Source of the DNA: a virus
Virus record (IMG/VR): IMGVR_UViG_3300030060_000196
Location: 1-20,233 of that record
DNA: 20,233 nt
Strand: one strand, 5' to 3'
The position numbers and the translations under genes were made by a program. The notes under the pieces were generated by a model. That model was not told the DNA's origin, searched no databases, and worked only from the letters and a program-made list of their open reading frames with translations. This document shows positions 1-5,344 of the stretch, piece after piece (the stretch's first letter is position 1; each line of letters begins with the position of its first letter).

Positions 1-66
1 TACATAAAAAGATTGTGGTGTGCGATTATCAATCGTAAGTGTCACCCAGAATGTGATTGCTGTTAA
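1..66 (+). CDS. 3' end of a Cys-rich small protein (partial)
   Basis: Frame 1 is open from the window edge to a TAA at 64-66; the other two forward frames stop early. The 21 visible residues end in a cysteine-dense tail (CHPECDCC, with another Cys upstream at WCA), which could bind a metal, but no family can be assigned. The stop lies 15 bases before the next start, matching the tight gene packing that follows. Only the C-terminus is visible, so this could also be a chance open frame. Confidence 0.4.
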   Translation, partial: YIKRLWCAIINRKCHPECDCC

Positions 67-81
67 TAAGGGTATAAGATA

Positions 82-348
82 ATGGCGTATATGGGATATG
101 AAGATCTTAACAAGTCAACTAGGTTAAGCAGAAGACAAGTAGAAATGTTAGCTATAGAAAATGGGTATGAAGTTGAAGATACAGATAAAGGTGGCATAAG
201 ACTTATAGGATATGGAAGTTCTCGTACTTTTGGTAGTAATCCTAAAGCAGGTACTATAGGTGGTTTTATGGGTTACTCAGAAGGGGGTTTAACAAAAAGT
301 AAAACACCGCATTTGATACCTAGTAAAAGAGGCGTCCTTTCAAAATGA
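82..348 (+). CDS. Hypothetical protein, 88 aa, with GY-x-x-GG motif
   Basis: I do not recognise the family. The ATG at 82 is preceded by an AAGGG ribosome-binding site (68-72). The N-terminal half (residues 1-45) is charged and could form a small helical/beta domain. The C-terminal half is Gly-rich and basic and contains GYSEGG near residues 64-69, a motif that recurs in the 93-aa and 497-aa proteins of this window. The stop overlaps the next start as ATGA (345-348), implying translational coupling. First clear gene of an accessory small-gene run upstream of the terminase; role unknown. Confidence 0.8.
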   Translation: MAYMGYEDLNKSTRLSRRQVEMLAIENGYEVEDTDKGGIRLIGYGSSRTFGSNPKAGTIGGFMGYSEGGLTKSKTPHLIPSKRGVLSK

Positions 349-680
349 AAGCGCCTCAGAAGTCATTAAAGAAGTGGGGGGATCAGAAGTGGAGGACCAA
401 GAGTGGTAAACCTTCTACGCAAGGTCCTAATGCTACTGGTGAACGTTACCTCCCTTCTAAGGCTATCAAGTCTCTTAGCAGCAGTGAGTATGCCGCTACA
501 ACCAGAGCTAAACGAAAAGGCAAGGCGTCAGGTAAGCAGCATGTATCTCAACCTAAGAAAGTCGCAGATAAAACTAGACGATTTAGAGCGAACAAAGGTG
601 GTGTCGCTAAAAGCCCTAGACAACAAGCTGCAATAGCTGTTAGTATGAAGAAGAAAGGTAAAAAGCCGAAAGGGAAGTAA
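345..680 (+). CDS. DUF5872-like basic protein, 111 aa
   Basis: A strongly basic protein (Lys/Arg throughout, ending in a KKKGKKPKGK tail). Residues 10-60 contain W-G-x-Q-K-W-R-T-K-S-G-K-P-S, then ATGERYLPSKAIKSLS and EYAATTRAKRKGKASGKQ. This is the pattern I know as DUF5872, a domain of unknown function found in phages and large DNA viruses. The composition and predicted charge suggest nucleic-acid binding, possibly as a packaged or DNA-condensing protein, but that is inference. Start overlaps the preceding gene (ATGA) and the stop overlaps the next start (TAATG at 678-682), so it is co-translated with both. A forward ORF in another frame at 403-636 is a shadow. Confidence 0.85.
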   Translation: MKAPQKSLKKWGDQKWRTKSGKPSTQGPNATGERYLPSKAIKSLSSSEYAATTRAKRKGKASGKQHVSQPKKVADKTRRFRANKGGVAKSPRQQAAIAVSMKKKGKKPKGK

Positions 681-1384
681 TGCCGTTTCTTACTAGCAGT
701 ATACCGTACTTCAAAGCATGGGTACGTAGAGAATACACGAAGAACTTAGAAGAATACCACGGAGAGTTTTTACATTGTATGGTCATAGGTGTAACCACCA
801 TGCCAAACAGAACATTAAGCTTTCAAGTTATATTCACTGGATGCGAGTCAGACTTTGATGACTCAGAAAATGTACATGGTGGTGCGATGTGGGCTAGGAT
901 GCCTTTGACTGCACTTGTAGCTGATACGCCCTTAGAGGAATGGCCTGAAGAGTTACCACCATATATGGCGCAGCCTTGGGATTGTATGTCTCATACACAC
1001 TCAGTGTATAAGTTAGAAAGAGCAAGCCCAGCGCCTTGGATAGCTAAAGTAGATGGTGAGTTCTATCCTGCAAAGTATTACTTTACGGTAGACTACACAG
1101 ACAATGAAGTAGCAGATGATCCTGCACAACACAAACAGTCACATGTACTGGAGTTGTTAGATGCAGGTAAGTACACAGGTAACATAGTTGCGTTGCCCAA
1201 TAATAGAGTGAGAGTAACTCACCCAGCTTGGTTTGAAACTGGACAAGGCGCTCCAGACTTTAGACCTAACCAAAACATATATAACTCAAAAGAAGACGTA
1301 GACTATGTATGGGATACGCAACGAGTCTTTAACAATCTATACAGTGAGGATATAACAGATGATGAAGAAGAAGGGATACGCTAA
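680..1384 (+). CDS. Conserved phage hypothetical protein, 234 aa
   Basis: No enzyme motif is recognised. The protein is acidic and aromatic-rich with alternating beta-like segments. Notable patches are SFQVIFTGCESDFDDSENVHGG (about 47-68), the His-containing MSHTHSVYKLERASPAPW (about 102-119), and VTHPAWFETGQGAPDFRPNQN (about 179-199). It ends in an acidic tail, DITDDEEEGIR. There is no signal peptide or membrane segment. The start shares one base with the previous stop (TAATG). The last 26 bases are also read by the next gene in another frame. I have the impression that this family sits near structural genes of uncultured marine phages, but cannot verify that; function unknown. Confidence 0.85.
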   Translation: MPFLTSSIPYFKAWVRREYTKNLEEYHGEFLHCMVIGVTTMPNRTLSFQVIFTGCESDFDDSENVHGGAMWARMPLTALVADTPLEEWPEELPPYMAQPWDCMSHTHSVYKLERASPAPWIAKVDGEFYPAKYYFTVDYTDNEVADDPAQHKQSHVLELLDAGKYTGNIVALPNNRVRVTHPAWFETGQGAPDFRPNQNIYNSKEDVDYVWDTQRVFNNLYSEDITDDEEEGIR

Positions 1385-1640
1385 AGGCGGCATGAAGAAA
1401 AAAGGTTATGCTGCAGGTGGCTTGAAAATGGTCAAAGGCAAAGATGGAAATATGGTTCCGTTTTACGCTGCTGATGGCAAAGGCAAAATGGCTAACGGTG
1501 GTATGGCTAAAAAGAAAAAGAAAAAAGGTATGGCTAATGGCGGTGCTATGATGATGAAGAAAAAAGGAATGGCTAAAGGCGGTAAAGTTAAAGCTAACGC
1601 AGGTGCATCAGTTCCACCAAATAGAAAGGCTCGTAAATAA
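1359..1640 (+). CDS. Lys/Gly/Met-rich low-complexity protein, 93 aa
   Basis: About a quarter of residues are lysine, a fifth glycine and an eighth methionine. The sequence is built from short variants of KKKGYAKGG and KKGMANGG: two GYA-x-GG units at residues 6-21 and MANGG/MAKGG units at about 46-75. There is one non-repetitive insert, KDGNMVPFYAADG (about 28-40). The protein is probably disordered and very basic. It could bind DNA or RNA, or act as a peptide tag or partner; nothing in the sequence decides. It overlaps the previous gene by 26 bases and its stop shares a base with the next start (TAATG at 1638-1642). Two adjacent ATGs (1359, 1362) could both serve as start. Confidence 0.8.
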   Translation: MMKKKGYAKGGMKKKGYAAGGLKMVKGKDGNMVPFYAADGKGKMANGGMAKKKKKKGMANGGAMMMKKKGMAKGGKVKANAGASVPPNRKARK

Positions 1641-1930
1641 TGACTGATTTAACTAAAGAGCAAGAAGAAGCTATAGAATCTCTAGGTTACACTGTAATGG
1701 GTAACACAGTTATAGATAGCAATAAAGCAGTAGTAATGGATAAGCCAGATCGTGACGGTGGTTTTATAACTGAAGTACCAGAACTAGAAGCCTTGATGTC
1801 AGGAACTGCTGAAGTAGAAACTGTGCGTTCAAGAAACGATAAAGGTCACTACATTGCTGATGATCCTGATACACCTGAGAACGAAGCTTGGACAACTAAA
1901 GTAGTTAAAAAAGTTAAAGGTAAAAAGTGA
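1640..1930 (+). CDS. Hypothetical protein, 96 aa
   Basis: Family not recognised. Residues 1-55 look like a small folded alpha/beta domain (LTKEQEEAIESLGYTVMGNTVIDSN, then KAVVMDKPDRDGGF). They are followed by an acidic stretch with GHYIADDPDTPENEAW (about 69-84) and a basic tail, TTKVVKKVKGKK. The ADDPDTPENEAW stretch is a pattern I associate with phage proteins of unknown function placed near structural genes. Coupled on both sides: TAATG overlap upstream and GTGA overlap downstream. Confidence 0.8.
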   Translation: MTDLTKEQEEAIESLGYTVMGNTVIDSNKAVVMDKPDRDGGFITEVPELEALMSGTAEVETVRSRNDKGHYIADDPDTPENEAWTTKVVKKVKGKK

Positions 1931-2292
1931 CAATACTATCAGACGCTAAATTTTTCTCAGCAGCTAAAGACCTTACTGCAACTTCGGGTGCGGCTAGTGG
2001 TAACGTTATATATACCTGCCCCAATAATTTTGTTAGTCTGATTAGATTTTTGCATGTATCAAATGGGGCATCTTCAACTAAGAAGTATAGTCTTCAGTGG
2101 TACGAGGCTTCAACGACAACCTATCATTTAATTGTAGATGAAGGTAGCCTTGCAGCTAACACACTGCAAAACGTAATAGAAGGTGGGTCATATATAGCCC
2201 TATCTGCAGGAGATAAAATTGTAGGTTTTGAAGAGTCTAGTTCAGACTTTCATGTAACACTTTCTGGAGAGGAGCATTACCAACCTACATAA
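1927..2292 (+). CDS. Beta-rich putative virion protein, 121 aa
   Basis: Starts with GTG overlapping the preceding TGA (GTGA at 1927-1930); no other start is available nearby in frame, and the reading frame is continuous to TAA at 2290-2292. The protein is Ser/Thr/Gly-rich with no long helices. It shows the layout NVIYTCPNNFVSLIRFLHVSNG, then KYSLQWYEASTTTYHLI, then GGSYIALSAGDKIVG and HVTLSGEEHYQ. This order of elements matches the 120-aa protein at 16847-17209 (I-x-N-x-x-G, W-x-x-x-S-x-x-Y, x-L-x-x-x-D-x-I, x-V-x-L-S-x-E-E). I infer a small beta-sandwich that attaches to a virion structure such as a fibre or capsid. Exact role unknown. Confidence 0.75.
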   Translation: MTILSDAKFFSAAKDLTATSGAASGNVIYTCPNNFVSLIRFLHVSNGASSTKKYSLQWYEASTTTYHLIVDEGSLAANTLQNVIEGGSYIALSAGDKIVGFEESSSDFHVTLSGEEHYQPT

Positions 2293-2439
2293 CGGCTATT
2301 CCGTATTGTCTCTACTAACCTAGTAACATTTATGTACAACTATGTAAGCCTAAGAAGGTAGGCATAACATAGGAGTACAAACAAATTAACAAACAAATAA
2401 TGATTTTAATGATGCTAGGAGTACTTTTGGAGGAGGCTC
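2293..2439 (+). other. Non-coding gap with direct repeats and weak hairpins
   Basis: The gap of 147 bases holds two copies of TAGGAGTAC (2370-2378 and 2416-2424), a small hairpin GCCTA/TAGGC (2348-2363) and an even smaller ACGG/CCGT hairpin (2292-2304) without a T-run. No convincing sigma70 promoter was found; the best -35-like TTGTCT at 2306 has a poor partner. It ends in a very strong ribosome-binding site for the next gene. Confidence 0.5.
2429..2436 (+). promoter_or_regulatory. Strong Shine-Dalgarno site (GGAGGAGG)
   Basis: GGAGGAGG sits immediately before the GTG at 2440. Read as GGAGG at 2429-2433 the spacing is 6 bases. This decides the GTG start, because the upstream frame has no ATG before an in-frame TAG at 2416. 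Confidence 0.8.
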
Positions 2440-2898
2440 GTGGACCCAGTAACAATTATCGGTGGTGCAACCGTAGCTTTCAATGCGTTGAAGAAAGGCT
2501 TTCAAGTAGGTAAAGACCTACAATCTATGTCAGGACAGTTGACCCAATGGGCAGGTGCTATGAGTGATCTGTCTTACGCTGAACAAAAAAATAAGAACCC
2601 TCCTTGGTGGAAAGCAATGAATGGAGGGTCTGTTGAAGCAGAAGCTCTGGCTATATTTACGGCTAAACGAAAAGCCGAAGCCATGAGAAAAGAGCTAAAA
2701 GACTGGATCAGTTTTAGTATGGGTCCATCCGCATGGGATGAACTGGTAGCCACTGAGGGACGTATACGTAAGCAGAAGAAAGACCAAGAGTATCGCAAAG
2801 CAGAGATACAAGAAGCAATAGTAACTTGGACTCTCTCAATATTAATAGTATTAACTGGAGCAGGAATGCTAGGGTTTATAATTTACATGGTGACATAA
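2440..2898 (+). CDS. Conserved phage protein with C-terminal membrane anchor, 152 aa
   Basis: Begins at GTG with a very strong ribosome-binding site. Residues 1-40 carry MDPVTIIGGATVAFNALKKG and QSMSGQLTQWAGAMSDLSYA. The middle (about 45-125) is helical and charged, with NPPWWKAMNGGSVEAEALAI and GPSAWDELVATEGRIRKQKK. Residues about 128-151 form a hydrophobic segment (WTLSILIVLTGAGMLGFIIYM) that reads as a single transmembrane helix at the extreme C-terminus. I recognise this as a family commonly left as 'hypothetical' in marine myo- and podophages. A tail-anchored inner-membrane protein made with packaging genes might act in assembly at the membrane, lysis or DNA entry; none is demonstrated. 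Stop and next start overlap as TAATG. Confidence 0.85.
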   Translation: MDPVTIIGGATVAFNALKKGFQVGKDLQSMSGQLTQWAGAMSDLSYAEQKNKNPPWWKAMNGGSVEAEALAIFTAKRKAEAMRKELKDWISFSMGPSAWDELVATEGRIRKQKKDQEYRKAEIQEAIVTWTLSILIVLTGAGMLGFIIYMVT

Positions 2899-3269
2899 TG
2901 GCAAGAAACCTAACAGAAAAACAACAGAAGTTCCTTGAAGTCTTGTTTGAAGAAGCAGGTGGGGATGTCGTACAAGCTAAGAAACTTTCAGGATATGGCG
3001 AGTCTTCTAGTACTACAGCTATTGTAGAATCTCTGAAAGATGAGATAGGTGATCGTACACGTAGTTACTTTGCACGTACAGCACCTAAAGCTGCTATGGC
3101 TATGGTGGGTGCATTGAGTGATCCAACAGAGCTAGGTATACGAGATAAGATGTCTGCAGCTAAAGACTTGCTTGACAGAGCAGGACTTGGTAAAGTAGAA
3201 AGAGTAGACGTATCGTCATCTAGCGGTGGCGTATTTATACTACCATCTAAAGAAGGAACAAACGAATAA
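2898..3269 (+). CDS. terS: Putative terminase small subunit, 123 aa
   Basis: Probable DNA-recognition subunit of the packaging motor. The N-terminus, LTEKQQKFLEVLFEEAGGDV, followed by VQAKKLSGYGESSSTTAIVE (about residues 4-45), is the helix-turn-helix style opening of small terminases ('T-x-K-Q-x-x-F'). A helical oligomerisation region follows (RTRSYFARTAPKAAMAMVGA, then RDKMSAAKDLLDRAGL, about 55-103), and a Ser/Gly-rich tail ends in GGVFILPSKEGTNE. I chose the ATG at 2898 because it overlaps the previous stop (TAATG). The frame is open further upstream to 2826, but that extension lies inside the membrane-anchored gene and looks like a shadow. Position just before terL supports the call. Confidence 0.8.
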   Translation: MARNLTEKQQKFLEVLFEEAGGDVVQAKKLSGYGESSSTTAIVESLKDEIGDRTRSYFARTAPKAAMAMVGALSDPTELGIRDKMSAAKDLLDRAGLGKVERVDVSSSSGGVFILPSKEGTNE

Positions 3270-3691
3270 GTGTAAATCGTGAATCCCTTGGCTATTGGGA
3301 ACTACCTAGACCACACAAGGGTGCAGAAAAACAATGGCACGTAATAGCTAGAGTAACTAGAACAATACCGTTTGGTTATGAAGTTGACCCTGACAATGAT
3401 AAGCTACTTAAGCCTATCATCCCTGAGCTAGAAGCATTAGAACTTGCAAAGAATCATATCTTGCAATACACTTATAAAGAAGTAGCACTGTGGTTAACAA
3501 AGCAAACAGGTAGGTACATATCTGGTAAAGGACTTAAGAAAAGGGTAGACATTGAGCGAAAACGTAAGAAAGCAGCTACAATTAAGCGCAAGCTTGCCAA
3601 GCGGCTCCAAGAAACGTTACAAGAAATCAAGAACCTTGAAGAAGAAAGAATCGGAGCCTACACAGTTAAGTCCAGAGCAGCCACAGCCTAA
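3266..3691 (+). CDS. Conserved HTH protein between terS and terL, non-canonical ATA start
   Basis: The frame is open from 3251 to TAA 3689-3691 and encodes about 141 residues beginning (I)SVNRESLGYWELPRPHKG. It then has EKQWHVIARVTRTIPFGYEV, LLKPIIPELEALELAKNHIL and a helix-turn-helix-like segment, YTYKEVALWLTKQTGRYISG, followed by a very basic helix rich in K-R-K-K-A. I recognise the opening as conserved in marine phages next to terL. There is no ATG/GTG/TTG before TTG 3461, which would remove the conserved first half. The likely start position is ATA at 3266, overlapping the terS stop exactly where an ATGA junction would be expected. Alternatives are -1 frameshifting from terS, or a point mutation/assembly error. 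Probably a DNA-binding packaging accessory. The last 140 bases overlap terL in another frame. Confidence 0.65.
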   Translation: MSVNRESLGYWELPRPHKGAEKQWHVIARVTRTIPFGYEVDPDNDKLLKPIIPELEALELAKNHILQYTYKEVALWLTKQTGRYISGKGLKKRVDIERKRKKAATIKRKLAKRLQETLQEIKNLEEERIGAYTVKSRAATA

Positions 3692-5141
3692 AGTACAAAC
3701 TGTAGCAGCAGAAGTTAAAGTGCCTGAGTTTGATGTTGACATTGCTCAAGAAGTAGTGTTTAAACCAAACGCAGGACCACAGACAAGCTTCCTCTCTGCC
3801 TCTGAAAGGGAAGTCTTGTATGGAGGGGCAGCAGGTGGTGGTAAGAGCTTTGCAATGCTTGCTGACCCCCTTCATGGTCTAAACGATCCAAACTTTAGTG
3901 GTTTACTTGTTCGCCATACTACTGAAGAACTTAGAGAGCTTATACAGAAGAGCCAAGAGCTTTACCCTAAAGCTATTCCTGGTATCAAGTGGAGTGAACG
4001 TAAGTCACAGTGGATTGCACCTAGAGGTGGTAGACTGTGGATGTCCTACTTAGATAAAGACATGGACGTAACACGATATCAAGGACAAGCTTTTAACTGG
4101 ATAGGTTTTGACGAACTTACACAGTGGCCTACACCCTACGCTTGGGATTATATGAGATCCCGACTTCGTTCAGCGTTTAGTTCTCAGCTAGGTTTGTACA
4201 TGAGAGCTACTACAAACCCAGGCGGTAATGGACACGGTTGGGTAAAGAAAATGTTTATTGATCCTGCCCCTGCTAATGATCCTTTCTGGGCAACGAACAT
4301 TGAAACTGGTGACACTATAAGATTTCCTAAAGGGCATAGCCGTGAAGGTGAACCCTTATTTAGGCGTAGGTTTATACCTGCTAGTTTGTTTGACAACCCT
4401 TACCTAGCAGACAGTGGTGACTACGAAGCAATGCTACTATCATTGCCTGAACACCAAAGAAAACAGTTACTAGATGGTAATTGGGATATTAATGAGGGAG
4501 CAGCATTCCCTGAATTTGATAGAAGCATACACGTTGTGGAGCCATACGATATTCCAAGATCATGGGCTAGATTTAGAGCTTGCGACTATGGTTACGGTTC
4601 CTACACTGGAGTTTTATGGATAGCTGTTTCACCAGATGAACAGTTGGTTGTTTACAGAGAGTTATATTGTTCTAAGGTTACAGCTACAGATTTAGCTGAC
4701 ATGATACTAGATGCAGAATCAGAAGATGGTACAATGAGGTACGGTGTACTGGATTCATCCCTCTGGCATAAAAGAGGTGATACTGGCCCATCACTAGCAG
4801 AGCAAATGAACATGAAGGGTTGCCGTTGGCGTCCATCAGATCGCTCTCGTGGCTCAAGGGTTGCAGGTAAGAACGAGATACACCGTAGGTTGCAGGTGGA
4901 CGAGTTCACCGAAGAGCCAAGGCTTGTGTTCTTTTCCACCTGCACGAATACAATAGCGCAAATCCCTACGATTCCGCTAGATAAAAAGAACCCTGAAGAC
5001 GTAGATACTAATGCAGAAGATCACTTGTATGATGCTTTACGTTACGGTATAATGACTAGACCAAGAAGTTCTATATGGGATTTTGATCCTTCAAAACAAC
5101 GATCTGGCTTTCAAATGTCAGACCCTACCTTTGGCTACTAA
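3552..5141 (+). CDS. terL: Terminase large subunit, 529 aa
   Basis: ATPase and nuclease of DNA packaging; docks on the portal. Walker A is GGAAGGGKS (residues 91-99), Walker B is WIGFDEL with D187/E188, and the coupling motif ATTNPGG is at 219-225. The C-terminal RNase H-like nuclease shows its acidic residues in RACDYGYGSYTGVLW (D345), YGVLDSSLWH (D401) and EDHLYDALRYG (D490 and D494 region). Length and motif order are normal for the family. I chose TTG 3552 because AAAAGGG (3539-3545) precedes it by 6 bases. TTG 3636 or GTG 3720 would also leave the ATPase intact. Residues 1-50 are Lys/Ser/Gln-rich, overlap the upstream HTH gene and are probably not part of the ATPase fold. Confidence 0.96.
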   Translation: MSENVRKQLQLSASLPSGSKKRYKKSRTLKKKESEPTQLSPEQPQPKVQTVAAEVKVPEFDVDIAQEVVFKPNAGPQTSFLSASEREVLYGGAAGGGKSFAMLADPLHGLNDPNFSGLLVRHTTEELRELIQKSQELYPKAIPGIKWSERKSQWIAPRGGRLWMSYLDKDMDVTRYQGQAFNWIGFDELTQWPTPYAWDYMRSRLRSAFSSQLGLYMRATTNPGGNGHGWVKKMFIDPAPANDPFWATNIETGDTIRFPKGHSREGEPLFRRRFIPASLFDNPYLADSGDYEAMLLSLPEHQRKQLLDGNWDINEGAAFPEFDRSIHVVEPYDIPRSWARFRACDYGYGSYTGVLWIAVSPDEQLVVYRELYCSKVTATDLADMILDAESEDGTMRYGVLDSSLWHKRGDTGPSLAEQMNMKGCRWRPSDRSRGSRVAGKNEIHRRLQVDEFTEEPRLVFFSTCTNTIAQIPTIPLDKKNPEDVDTNAEDHLYDALRYGIMTRPRSSIWDFDPSKQRSGFQMSDPTFGY

Positions 5142-5143
5142 GT

Positions 5144-5344
5144 ATGAAATCATTTGTTGTTGTAATAAGTATGTGGGGAAACACAGGAACAGAATGGGTC
5201 TACACAGGTAACCAGTACATAATGCAAGAACTATTTACTAAAGAGCAATGCCAACAAATAGTGCAAAGCTCTAACTGGGAAAAATTTGAAACTAATGAAT
5301 ACTATGGCTTACAATTTGATTGCTTTAATAAGGATGATCGCTAA
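5144..5344 (+). CDS. Small conserved hypothetical protein, 66 aa
   Basis: Begins 2 bases after the terL stop and ends sharing a base with the portal start (TAATG at 5342-5346). The sequence looks like a small alpha/beta domain: MKSFVVVISMWGNTGTEWVY (beta strands with a conserved-looking W-G), then MQELFTKEQCQQIV (helix) and a C-terminal YYGLQFDCF strand. Two cysteines (in KEQCQQ and FDCF) could pair but the protein is probably cytosolic. Tight placement between terL and portal suggests a packaging or head role. Function unknown. Confidence 0.8.
   Translation: MKSFVVVISMWGNTGTEWVYTGNQYIMQELFTKEQCQQIVQSSNWEKFETNEYYGLQFDCFNKDDR

Noticed and set aside
2292-2304. ACGG/CCGT hairpin as a terminator
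   Set aside because: Only four base pairs and no T-run.
2826-2897. N-terminal extension of the terminase small subunit to 2826
   Set aside because: Those bases encode the membrane helix of the preceding gene; ATG 2898 makes a TAATG overlap and gives a normal small-terminase N-terminus.
3461-3691. TTG 3461 as the start of the gene between terS and terL
   Set aside because: The same frame carries a coherent, conserved-looking protein for 65 codons upstream, so this start would remove half of it.
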